Shown here in pieces: positions 7,563-15,471 of a stretch of DNA of 21,526 nucleotides; the stretch's first letter is position 1, and each line of letters begins with the position of its first letter. Both the position numbers and the translations under genes were made by a program. Under the pieces are notes generated by a model. That model was not told where the DNA came from. It made no database searches and saw only the letters and a list, made by a program, of their open reading frames with translations. Source of the DNA: CAYTZN01 sp964442495 (GTDB lineage Bacteria > Pseudomonadota > Gammaproteobacteria > Legionellales > Legionellaceae); contig CAYTZN010000025.1 in the NCBI GenBank assembly GCA_964442495.1, forward strand, positions 1 to 21,526, given 5' to 3'.

Positions 7563-9765
7563 GCTCTCTCGCTTTGTTCATTGCTTTAACCATTGCGACT
7601 ATTTTATCGCGGCTCGGTAACACATATTGCCACGCATGACCAAGAGGAATAAAGCAGTCCTCACCCGTCAGGCGTTTTACCATTAATGTGGGTGAGGCTC
7701 GTTCCATCAAGAGTGTCATCAAGGCTTCACTTACGGACCCACTTCGACGCCCCTCATCAACAATCAATACCCGCTTTGCAGAACGCACCTCACGTAATAT
7801 GGCGTCGTCCGGGAGTGGTTTTAACCAATGCAAATCAACTACTTTTACCCCAATATGGTGTTTTTCATCTAATATTTTTGCAGCTTGTCGTGATAAGTAA
7901 TAACCATTCGCATAGGAAAGAATAACCGTATCGCCATTCCCATAAACACCCACCTCTCCAGGTGCTATCGTGGCCGTTAATGAAGGGTACTCAAAGAGCC
8001 AGCCATTATCACCTTCCGCGTGTAAATCTTTCATCATGTATAATGCGATAGGCTCTAAAAAAACCACCACGCGCCCTTCATTTTGAGCCAGGCTCATGCA
8101 GGTTCGTAACATTTTGACCGCATCAGGACCGTTAGAGGGACATGCAACCACCACACCCGGTATATCCCGAAGTACAGTAATGGAATTATCATTATGGAAA
8201 TGCCCACCAAAACCTTTTTGATAAGCAAGCCCTGCAATACGCAACACCATGGGGTTTTGATATTGTCCATTTGAAAAAAACGATAACGTGGATGCCTCGC
8301 CTCGCAATTGATCTTCAGCATTGTGCAAATACGCGAGAAATTGAATTTCAGGAACCGGCAAAAACCCATTATGTGCCATGCCTATCGCTGTTCCTAGAAT
8401 CGTAGTTTCATCAAGAATCGTGTCAAATACGCGCCGTTTACCAAAACGTGCTTGTAAATCAGCCGTAACACGATAAACCCCACCTTTTTTTCCTACATCC
8501 TCACCAAATACCAGCATGTTAGGGTACTGCATCATGAGATCCGTTAATGCAAAATTGATATGCTGAGCAAGGTTTCGCTTCATTTGAAGCTGAGGATAAC
8601 GCTCCCCAAACACCTCTATGCGACGGGCTTCAGACGCAAGGGGATAAACAGTGTCATTACGAGGTTTAGGAAGTAACGCAGACATCACCTCTTCTCTACT
8701 GCATAAAGAAGGGGAATTCAGTGCTTCGATGGATTTTGCTTGAATCAAGGCACGATTATCTTCGTAGAGAGAGATAATCCCTTCGAGGCTCATCCATCCT
8801 TCACGGTAAAGAAGACCTGCCGTGCACAGGAGCGGATCCTTCGCCTCCATCTGCTCTATATCTGCTATGCTTCGATACTGCGACTCAATATCAGATCCTG
8901 CATGTCCCAGCAGGCGGACACACCGCACGTGTAAAAAAACCGCTTGTTTTTTTACACGTGCGGTGTGCAAAGCGTCTTGTGCTATTTTATAACACTCTGC
9001 AATATTCAATCCATCACACGTTAGATAATGCAAATGGGGGCGACCTTTTACAGAATCTTCTATCCATCGCGAGGGGGTCGGCACCGATACGCCTAATCCA
9101 TTGTCTTCACAAATCAACACCAAGGGTAAAGGATAGTTTTGCGCCCCAACCCATGAGCACGCATTAAGTGTTGTTTGAGCGGAGGCATGATTAATAGAGG
9201 CATCCCCAAAGGAGCATAAAATGACGGCATCGGGAGGTAATTTGCTGGCAATGTTTAACTCTTTAGCACGGGTTATCGACAATGCCGCGCCTAAGGCCTT
9301 GGGTAGATGAGATGCTATGGTCGATGTTTGGGGTGGAATAACTAAGGGCACACTACCAAATACTTTATGCCGTCCCCCGGCAATGGGATCATCGGCTGCA
9401 GCCACAAGAGATAACAAGATATCCCGCACACCGTCACAACCTGGAATTTGTTTAGCGCGTTGCAAATAAAATGCGGCACTCCGATAATGCAAAAAAGCCA
9501 TGTCACTGTATTTAAAGACTTTACCAAAAATAGCATTGCCCTCATGACCACTGCTGCCTATCGTGTAATAGGATAGTCCTTTATCTTTTAATTGGCGTGC
9601 AATCAGATCTAATAAACGCGATTTTATCTGAGAATCAAAGACATCAATGGCTGTTTTTTTATCTAATCCAGCTGCTTTAAGGGTCAAACTCTTGATGGGT
9701 GGAAAATCAGCATTTTTTACTCGGCATAAAAATTGTTCATCAACCACACGGTCTCTATCTAACAT
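7540..9765 (-). CDS. Fused alpha/beta 2-oxo acid dehydrogenase E1 component
   Basis: This 741-aa thiamine diphosphate enzyme joins the E1 alpha (about 1-380) and beta (about 400-741) chains that are separate in most branched-chain 2-oxo acid dehydrogenases. Visible marks are PPQTSTIASHLPKALGAAL, the cofactor motif GDAS(187-190)...EDN(220-222), which has Ala and Asp where GDG and NN are usual, the loop YRSIADIEQ, and FGEDVGKKGGVYRVT in the beta part. It would decarboxylate a 2-oxo acid and pass the acyl group to a lipoyl E2; no E2 or E3 lies nearby. Because gcdH overlaps it, 2-oxoadipate is an attractive substrate, but branched-chain acids remain possible. The frame is open to 9975, but the start MLDRDR at 9765 is chosen because a good promoter lies between and the upstream 70 codons look non-coding. 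Confidence 0.82.
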   Translation of the reverse strand: MLDRDRVVDEQFLCRVKNADFPPIKSLTLKAAGLDKKTAIDVFDSQIKSRLLDLIARQLKDKGLSYYTIGSSGHEGNAIFGKVFKYSDMAFLHYRSAAFYLQRAKQIPGCDGVRDILLSLVAAADDPIAGGRHKVFGSVPLVIPPQTSTIASHLPKALGAALSITRAKELNIASKLPPDAVILCSFGDASINHASAQTTLNACSWVGAQNYPLPLVLICEDNGLGVSVPTPSRWIEDSVKGRPHLHYLTCDGLNIAECYKIAQDALHTARVKKQAVFLHVRCVRLLGHAGSDIESQYRSIADIEQMEAKDPLLCTAGLLYREGWMSLEGIISLYEDNRALIQAKSIEALNSPSLCSREEVMSALLPKPRNDTVYPLASEARRIEVFGERYPQLQMKRNLAQHINFALTDLMMQYPNMLVFGEDVGKKGGVYRVTADLQARFGKRRVFDTILDETTILGTAIGMAHNGFLPVPEIQFLAYLHNAEDQLRGEASTLSFFSNGQYQNPMVLRIAGLAYQKGFGGHFHNDNSITVLRDIPGVVVACPSNGPDAVKMLRTCMSLAQNEGRVVVFLEPIALYMMKDLHAEGDNGWLFEYPSLTATIAPGEVGVYGNGDTVILSYANGYYLSRQAAKILDEKHHIGVKVVDLHWLKPLPDDAILREVRSAKRVLIVDEGRRSGSVSEALMTLLMERASPTLMVKRLTGEDCFIPLGHAWQYVLPSRDKIVAMVKAMNKAREHGRLTVS
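8919..8967. repeat. Perfect 22-bp inverted repeat inside the E1 coding sequence
   Basis: Arms 8919-8940 and 8946-8967 are exact reverse complements around the 5-base loop CGCTT. Each arm holds CACACCGCACGTGT and a run of seven A or T bases. The hairpin encodes about 16 residues (TARVKKQAVFLHVRCV) of the E1 alpha part, so it is part of the gene rather than an obvious insertion. Confidence 0.95.
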
Positions 9766-9804
9766 GGCTTCACAAATCCATTTCACCTTTTTACAATGAA
9801 CTTC

Positions 9805-9834
9805 AGTATAGTTAAATGGCTTTACAAAAGACAA
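9805..9834 (-). promoter_or_regulatory. Promoter of the E1-gcdH-nucleotidyltransferase operon
   Basis: On the minus strand TTGTCT (9829-9834) and TATACT (9805-9810) are 18 bases apart. Transcription would start near 9798, about 33 bases before ATG 9765. This makes the longer frame to 9975 unlikely to be translated. Confidence 0.5.
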
Positions 9835-9881
9835 GCTGTGTTCAAAAATAGGTTTTAAAAAGATATAAACTTTGGTGATAC

Positions 9882-10285
9882 ATGAAATGGATAACACTAT
9901 TACCCACATTGTGCCTTTTAGGTTGTCAATGTGTCGGTACCGAGGTTTTGGAGTCGCCTCAAGTAACCGCACCAACTGCGCCTAAGCAATATCGACTATC
10001 ACTCGTTGAAGATAAAACCACTATTGATGTTACCAACACGAGCATTAACTATTATTAATGCCTAATAATGAGTAATCGTTCAGGCCTTTTTTTAGGGTAC
10101 GCCACCTACTTTAAACTGTCATACACCAGATCTGACGGTAACTCTTAGGGACTGATTTATCTTGATGATAAAAAAACGAGGCGATCCAACCGGCCCATGA
10201 CCCAACATTTACCTTTATCCAAAATTCCGAAGATGAAACACATCACTACAACCCTGGTTTTTTGATAGAATTCCTGCCTAAGTAA
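9882..10285 (+). pseudogene. Decayed small lipoprotein gene
   Basis: The frame opens with a lipoprotein signal peptide, MKWITLLPTLCLLGC, with the lipobox LLGC ending at Cys15. It continues through VTNTSINYY to a TAA at 10056, stays in the same frame (MSNRSGLFLGYATYFKLSY) to a TAG at 10146, and runs on through GLIYLDDKK. At a run of seven A (10170-10176) the sense shifts frame, giving NEAIQPAHDPTFTFIQ and ending EFLPK with TAA at 10283. Put together, this is a protein of about 133 residues with two stops and one frameshift. The first 58 codons could still be expressed as a short lipoprotein. TTCAAA-17-TATAAA (9841-9869) is a possible promoter but lies very close to the ATG. The family was not recognised. 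Confidence 0.6.
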
Positions 10286-10366
10286 ACCTATAAATACTTA
10301 AAAACTCCCTATTATTAATGGTTGCCGCAGCCAACTTAATTATGAAGACAAATTTTTAGAACCAAA

Positions 10367-11218
10367 CTAATCAACAAATTTACTACTTATATCCCAAACT
10401 TTTTTTGCAAGAAGAGGATCATAACTAGCCGAACTTGAAGGAGCAGGTTTTCCTTTTACAAAATATTTTCCGGTGATGTTCTCCCACTCTGAAGACATAG
10501 CCAAATCCAGTATATTTTTGGCTGCTTGTTTTGGAGTAATAAAGAAAAATTTAATCAATTTATCAATAAATTTTAATGCTACATTATGTGAATTCTCACT
10601 TCCAAGAGATGTTTTCACTGCGCCTGGATGAATACAGTTGATAGTGACGCCTGTCTTATCAAGTCTTCTTGCTAATTCAAATGTAATAATATTCATAAGT
10701 AATTTTGATTGTGCATATACCTTCATAAATTGGTATTTTCTATTTTCATATTGAAGATCACTTAAATCTATCCTGGCCCATTTATGAGCAGCAGAGGAAA
10801 CATTAATGATCCGAGACGTTGAACTTTTCTCTAGCAAATTTAGTAATAAACGTATAAGAAGAAATGGCCCTAGATGATTAGTTGCTATGGTCATTTCAAT
10901 ACCATCGGCAGAAAGTTTTCTTTTAGAAAGAACAAGCCCAGCATTATTAATTAAAATATCTAACCTGGAATAGCGTTCATGAACCACTTTTGCAAGCGAT
11001 CGAATCTCTATTTGTGAAGATAAATCAGCAATGAGAAGATCGATTGCCTTTGAACCTGATGTGGTTTTTATCTCCTCTAATGCTACTTGCCCTTTTTTTA
11101 AATCACGACAAACCATGATTACATGAGCCCCAGACTTAGCTAGTCCGATTGCAATTTCTTTTCCGATACCAGAGTTTGCCCCTGTCACAAGGCATATTTT
11201 TTGATAATTGTTTTTCAT
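10367..11218 (-). CDS. Short-chain dehydrogenase/reductase, retinol dehydrogenase-like
   Basis: This 283-aa NAD(P)-dependent oxidoreductase has the classical SDR order: TGANSGIG near the N terminus for the cofactor, LINNAG in the middle, the catalytic Ser in NVSSAAH, YAQSK as the YxxxK catalytic pair, and HPGAVKT after it. The Arg in VCRD after the second strand suggests a preference for NADP. The sequence is closest in style to the RDH11-14 and protochlorophyllide-reductase-like branch, as in SADGIEMTIATNHLGPFLL. The substrate is unknown, probably a lipophilic alcohol, aldehyde or ketone. The gene stands alone on the minus strand, is AT-rich compared with its neighbours, and is flanked by decayed genes on both sides, so it may have been acquired. 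The ATG at 11218 has only a weak purine stretch upstream. Confidence 0.85.
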   Translation of the reverse strand: MKNNYQKICLVTGANSGIGKEIAIGLAKSGAHVIMVCRDLKKGQVALEEIKTTSGSKAIDLLIADLSSQIEIRSLAKVVHERYSRLDILINNAGLVLSKRKLSADGIEMTIATNHLGPFLLIRLLLNLLEKSSTSRIINVSSAAHKWARIDLSDLQYENRKYQFMKVYAQSKLLMNIITFELARRLDKTGVTINCIHPGAVKTSLGSENSHNVALKFIDKLIKFFFITPKQAAKNILDLAMSSEWENITGKYFVKGKPAPSSSASYDPLLAKKVWDISSKFVD

Positions 11219-11380
11219 ATTAAGCTAATCTCAAAAACAAAGATTTTTATTACCACAATCAGCAAGAGTCACATAACATCTCAAATGCCCCAATTTGGTA
11301 ATACTAAAGTGGTTAAACAATTAGAGTTAAATCTCTTTATCATATTGCACTAGTTATACCATTAAACCCAATATGATCAA

Positions 11381-11536
11381 ATGGTTGTTGAAATCATCGA
11401 ACTGGTCCTTCGGTAACATTTTTGGACTTGACCGTAAAATAATCTCGATAAATTCCCTAAAAATTATCTGCTTGAATTAACTCAAGAAGAGTGGGGAGGA
11501 TTAAAGCCGAAATTGTCGGCTTCAATCTATGAATGA
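11381..11536 (+). pseudogene. Remnant of an ORF6N-domain phage-type regulator
   Basis: In one frame the stretch reads MVVEIIELVLR, then stops, then NNLDKFPKNYLLELTQEEW and a stop at 11534. The second part resembles the conserved ORF6N segment of type K-R-N-L-x-R-F-P-x-D-F-M-F-x-L-T-x-E-E-W, and the first part resembles the start of that domain (V-x-E-x-I-E-x-x-x-x-x-R). The middle is deleted or shifted and the rest of the protein is missing. ORF6N proteins are usually phage antirepressors or regulators. Identification by eye only. Confidence 0.4.
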
Positions 11537-11711
11537 GTGGCCAAATTTATCGCGTTATTTTACTGTTATGAAACGACGTAAATCAGTGCAAAACGCTCTT
11601 GATGGGGAAGGTTTAAGTCACCTTTAATATTTTGATAGGGCGCCGTATTTCTCTTACTTCGCTCTTTAATTTTTTTATAACCAACGCACTACTATAAAAC
11701 GTGCGACTTTG

Positions 11712-11766
11712 CAGGAGATTCCTCGCTACGCTCGGAATGACGTCACATTTTTAATGGAACAGCCCC
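11712..11766. repeat. Short palindromic intergenic repeat
   Basis: ATTCC (11718-11722) pairs with GGAAT (11734-11738) around TCGCTACGCTC, and the hairpin is followed by a GACGTCAC tract and AACAGCCCC (11758-11766). Repeats of the type CATTCCGAGCGTAGCGAGGAATCT occur in many bacterial genomes between genes. It sits 55 bases beyond the nfrB-like stop codon. The outer GGGGCTGTT (minus strand) also appears at 5273-5281, which may mark a common element end. Confidence 0.5.
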
Positions 11767-11821
11767 GGGAAGTCAGTCTTTTAAAATTTAATCGGCTATA
11801 TCTCGTATTGTTGTAACTCAC

Positions 11822-13693
11822 CTACTCCCTACTGAGCAACATAAACTGCATTTTATAAGAAGAAAAATATGTAATGATTTTACTCAGTAACATCTCATTG
11901 GTAGGGTCATCAATGGCGACGGTTAAAATGTTATTCATAGAATCGACCTCTACCGCATTTACCTGATGCCTTTTCAACCATTTTCGGGTTTTGTTCGGTA
12001 GTTTTAATGCGCATTGCTGTTTTGCTGCTTGAAGATATTGTTCGGGAAATAGGGGAAGGTTGTATTGCGTGGACAATAAGTACCGCAGCTGCGTCGTATT
12101 AATGAAGTTTAACTGACACAACACATTCCCTAAACGCTCACCCGTTTTTTGCTGCAGCGCTATGGCCTCGGTTAATTGTGCGGGGTTGATAAGACCATTC
12201 TCCAGTAGTAAATCACCCAATTTTTTTCGATACGGCATAAGAAGGTGCGCACCAGGAAAAAAGTGGTCTGTTTTATCCCAAAGCGGCTGATGGTTAATGG
12301 CTTTATTTTTAGACTCCGTAAAATAAATCCGATAAGCCCTGATCAACGCATGCAAATTTAAAATATTGCCATAGAATGCTCGTGGGATAACCAAAAAAGC
12401 AGCTTTAAAACCATAAATACGGGACGTTGCAATGGTTCGCTGTATAAGACGTTCACACATTAAACAAGACGCAACAACTATCAGCCACCATACCCAAGGC
12501 TTTTTATCAAAGCACTCTTGCAAAACAGGGTACTGGGGCGAGGCGTAGGTAAAAATTGAATACAAAAACCAAAACATAAAAACCACGTATCCAAATCCAT
12601 TGATAAAATGCGTTATAAATGATTTTTTATCGTGAACCAAGGTGTAGCGAACACTCCAATCCTTTGGCCATAAACCATTTCGCCACTCCTGAAATACAAT
12701 GCCTATAATCCAACGTGCTTTTTGACGAACAGCCTTTTTATAATCCAACGGAAACAAAGCCCTCACGGCGATGCGCTCCCTCACTCGCTTTTGTATATAC
12801 CCTCTAGAAAACCAGCGCTTTTTCCATTGGGTACGTAAAATAGATTGCGTCACAAACACTTGTTTTAATTGATGTGCTCGCAATGCCAAAGAGGTTCGAT
12901 AATCTTCTGTTAACGAGTCTGTTGAAAAAGGAGCGCCGGTGGTTGGGTGTTCAAGTATTTCCAATGCGCATCGGTAAAAAGCAGTCCCGACACCTGCCGA
13001 AGGCACATGCGCCCTTATAGACTCACGTACGATGATATTTTTTGTATGATTTTCCGCGAATTCATCAGCATAAAGCCAATGCGTAAAATTCCAAGGATTA
13101 ACATTAAGAGGGAAAATAGGAACTTGAATCATGTCCTTACGCGGGATTAAATAATTGTACAATTTAAATGACAACGGGTGGATAACATCCTCTGAATCAT
13201 GCAAAACAAAAATAGTAAAAGGGTCGTCAATAGAGGCTTCAAACGTTTTAATGGCACTGTAAATACCATTTAAATTAGAGGCTTTATTGGTGGGGCCGTC
13301 TTGCTCACCCATCACACATTGCACTCGCTGATTTAATTGTGCAATGCCTTGAACCTCAAGAATGGTTTCAGGATCATTCGGATAGACCCCAATAAACATA
13401 TAATAGTTACTATAATCAATAGCATTGCAATTATGCCGTAGCATCGCACCAATCACGCCGGCTTCCCGCCAACAAGGAATCATTACTGCTATCAATTGCT
13501 CTTTTTGAGCAGCCAACTTTTCATAAGTAAGGGGCTCATAATGACGTGTTTTCCACACCCGCCATAAATGCCAAAGCCAATAATAACCATCAAAAAATAA
13601 ATCATCTATCCCTGAAACAATGTAAAGACACGACAGCGCAATAAGCGCATACCACATGAGAAGATAAAGAACGATAATGGTTTCACTGAGCAT
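11822..13693 (-). CDS. nfrB: NfrB-like membrane glycosyltransferase with C-terminal MshEN domain
   Basis: This 623-aa protein resembles NfrB, the E. coli inner-membrane glycosyltransferase needed for the exopolysaccharide receptor of phage N4. One N-terminal membrane segment (about 4-26) precedes a GT-2 domain with HDSED (165-169), TED (262-264) and QKARW (324-328). More membrane segments lie near 361-385, 400-415 and 430-450. Residues 491-543 form an MshEN/GspE-N domain, KLGDLLLENGL...QL..AI..Q followed by RLGNVL...L..Q, the type that binds cyclic-di-GMP in MshE and NfrB. The open frame reaches 13795, but ATG 13693 is chosen because AAGG stands 5 bases before it and it starts 7 bases after the nfrA-like stop. 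E. coli NfrB is longer (about 745 aa). Product sugar unknown. Confidence 0.85.
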   Translation of the reverse strand: MLSETIIVLYLLMWYALIALSCLYIVSGIDDLFFDGYYWLWHLWRVWKTRHYEPLTYEKLAAQKEQLIAVMIPCWREAGVIGAMLRHNCNAIDYSNYYMFIGVYPNDPETILEVQGIAQLNQRVQCVMGEQDGPTNKASNLNGIYSAIKTFEASIDDPFTIFVLHDSEDVIHPLSFKLYNYLIPRKDMIQVPIFPLNVNPWNFTHWLYADEFAENHTKNIIVRESIRAHVPSAGVGTAFYRCALEILEHPTTGAPFSTDSLTEDYRTSLALRAHQLKQVFVTQSILRTQWKKRWFSRGYIQKRVRERIAVRALFPLDYKKAVRQKARWIIGIVFQEWRNGLWPKDWSVRYTLVHDKKSFITHFINGFGYVVFMFWFLYSIFTYASPQYPVLQECFDKKPWVWWLIVVASCLMCERLIQRTIATSRIYGFKAAFLVIPRAFYGNILNLHALIRAYRIYFTESKNKAINHQPLWDKTDHFFPGAHLLMPYRKKLGDLLLENGLINPAQLTEAIALQQKTGERLGNVLCQLNFINTTQLRYLLSTQYNLPLFPEQYLQAAKQQCALKLPNKTRKWLKRHQVNAVEVDSMNNILTVAIDDPTNEMLLSKIITYFSSYKMQFMLLSRE

Positions 13694-13700
13694 AAAGGCC

Positions 13701-15278
13701 TTAAAGCTTAATGTAAAATAGAAGTTGCACAAGATTATTGGAGTAATATTTATTGTAAGGATTAACCGATGCCCCTGCCGGTAGATAAACACCATTTACT
13801 TGCTCAAACCGCAATTGAACGTTAAATCGGTTTGAGGGAACAAATGAAATACCAGGCCCTATTTCAGCAATATTGTTGTAAAATTCACGCCGCGTGTCGG
13901 TAATCACCCGGCCGGTCATATACAGATTCAACATGCTACTTTGATACTGCAGCAATCGAATCCCTTGATGAGTTCTAACCAGCCCTATCACATTATTGTT
14001 GTATCTCGAAAAATATGTCCCATCGGCGTACCAATCACTGTAGTAATCATGACCTATTTTTAGCCTATCAAAATAAGCCGGTGGCGATCCAAAATCTTGG
14101 TAATACATTAGTCCTGCACGTAAATCTGCACGCCACCGGGCGCGCTCTTGATAGATTAAATCATGAGCGGCACCGGTTTCTATAAATCCAATCAATGGGA
14201 TTTTTTTTAGAGGCGAAACTTGGACACCTACCCCAGTGATTTGCACGTTATCTTCATAAATTTGTGAAATTTCACCTAAATTTTGAGAGCGATTATCTTG
14301 TGTACGGCGCAAGAAAACATACTCTTTAGTGCGCAACCAATTCGCTTGCTCTAATCCCAAGCGCCCAATAAACGGTAACACGGTTAACCCAAAACGACTT
14401 TGAGAAAACGGGTTGAAATATATTTCAGAGAAAAAAGGCCGAGGTAACACTTTGATTTGTTGACCGGCCAAATGGGTTAATGAATTTTCAGCACACAATG
14501 ATAGTGTTTTATCTGAACTATAAGACGCTGCTCTAAAATATTGATACGCCATCGGCTTGTTATTAAGCTGCTCATACAAATATGCCAACTGCATTGCCAC
14601 TTCTGATTTAGGCGTGTTTTCATATACACGTTTAAACAATGCAATTGCATCTTGTGGATGTCCTTTTGCAATCGCTAAATAACCCGCCTCTTTCAGCGCT
14701 TGGGTAGAATCGGGTTGTAAAAGAAATGCCTTCTTCGGTGCGACCAGAGCCCATTGTTGAACTGGTTTTTCATTCCATAAAGGCGCCACAGTAAAACGCT
14801 CATTTATTGAATAATGCGTATACAAAGGTAAATAAGATGCCATGGCTTTTAATGCGGCGTTGGTTTTATTTTTTAAAACCCCTGTTGTCTCACCTTGTAA
14901 TGTCATGAGAAGCACATGCGCCTTATCCCATTCACCTAAGGCGTAATACGCATAAGCCAGCTGAAAAGCATAATTGTTATCTTTAGGTAAATTTTTATGC
15001 AATCGCTCTAAAAGGGGCAATGCTGTTTGGATACTATTCTCAGCTAACATCCATTGACTGTATTCTTGAAGGGCCGGTATATAATTTGGGTCTTGTTGTA
15101 AAATAATGAGCAGCGCTTTTTTAGCCGCCAAGGGATTAGACGTTTTAAAGTGGTAATACTGGTTCATTAACACTAAAGGGTCACGATGTAATTTTCTGGC
15201 TTGCTTTACAGCCACAAACAACACCATGGTAAGGGCAAGAAGAACGCACGCTGTAATAAAAATCCTTTTTTTCAGCAT
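13701..15278 (-). CDS. nfrA: NfrA-like TPR and beta-rich export/receptor protein
   Basis: This 525-aa protein starts with a hydrophobic stretch (about 8-24) after MLKKR, a signal peptide or anchor without an obvious cleavage site. Residues from about 40 to 260 contain several TPR-like helical pairs, for example NYAFQLAYAYYALGEWDKA and SEVAMQLAYLYEQLNN. The last 200 residues are beta-rich and match the NfrA C-terminal (PF13283) style: YRARW-type strands, IYEDNVQITGVGVQVSP, YYSDWYADGTYFS and a final aromatic residue pattern. E. coli NfrA is an outer-membrane phage N4 receptor of about 990 aa, so this is a compact form. It is the first gene of a two-gene operon with the glycosyltransferase and likely exports or binds its polysaccharide. 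No strong ribosome-binding site is seen at ATG 15278. Confidence 0.75.
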   Translation of the reverse strand: MLKKRIFITACVLLALTMVLFVAVKQARKLHRDPLVLMNQYYHFKTSNPLAAKKALLIILQQDPNYIPALQEYSQWMLAENSIQTALPLLERLHKNLPKDNNYAFQLAYAYYALGEWDKAHVLLMTLQGETTGVLKNKTNAALKAMASYLPLYTHYSINERFTVAPLWNEKPVQQWALVAPKKAFLLQPDSTQALKEAGYLAIAKGHPQDAIALFKRVYENTPKSEVAMQLAYLYEQLNNKPMAYQYFRAASYSSDKTLSLCAENSLTHLAGQQIKVLPRPFFSEIYFNPFSQSRFGLTVLPFIGRLGLEQANWLRTKEYVFLRRTQDNRSQNLGEISQIYEDNVQITGVGVQVSPLKKIPLIGFIETGAAHDLIYQERARWRADLRAGLMYYQDFGSPPAYFDRLKIGHDYYSDWYADGTYFSRYNNNVIGLVRTHQGIRLLQYQSSMLNLYMTGRVITDTRREFYNNIAEIGPGISFVPSNRFNVQLRFEQVNGVYLPAGASVNPYNKYYSNNLVQLLFYIKL

Positions 15279-15398
15279 ATAGAGAGGGAAACTTCACTTT
15301 GAGTAACACAACAATGGGAGCCCATTCTTTCAAAACGCACAGAAATAGTCTATAAGAAACGTATAAAAACGAAGGCTTGCTATTAACGTGCAGTGTTG

Positions 15399-15427
15399 TC
15401 GACAAGAAGGAATAGATAACGTATTAT
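15399..15427 (+). promoter_or_regulatory. Promoter of dotU-icmF
   Basis: TCGACA (15399-15404) and TATTAT (15422-15427) are 17 bases apart, each matching the sigma-70 consensus at five of six positions. The -35 box overlaps the 10-bp palindrome TTGTCGACAA (15396-15405), a possible operator. Transcription would start near 15434, 38 bases before dotU. Confidence 0.5.
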
Positions 15428-15471
15428 CTTTTTAGATCAGGTAATCAGCTTACTACTTCGGAGTAAAATTC

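Larger units (their letters stand above)
11219..11821. other. 600-bp intergenic region with gene remnants and a repeat
   Basis: Between the SDR gene and the nfrB-like gene there is no intact gene. It holds an ORF6N-like remnant (11381-11536), a 7-bp hairpin AAGCCGA/TCGGCTT inside that remnant, an unassigned short frame (about 11532-11627, MNEWPNLSRYFTVMKRRK) that may be a transposase scrap, and a palindromic repeat at 11712-11766. Confidence 0.55.

Noticed and set aside
9766..9975. N-terminal 70-codon extension of the E1 reading frame
   Set aside because: A good minus-strand promoter lies inside it (9805-9834), the residues do not look like the E1 family, and it overlaps the start of the lipoprotein pseudogene on the other strand.
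10059..10095. Rho-independent terminator (GCCT...AGGC followed by seven T)
   Set aside because: The stem is only four pairs and the T run lies inside the continuing frame of the decayed lipoprotein gene.
13694..13795. Longer start of the nfrB-like frame
   Set aside because: It would overlap the end of the nfrA-like gene by 95 bases; ATG 13693 has a well-placed AAGG and leaves a normal 7-base gap.
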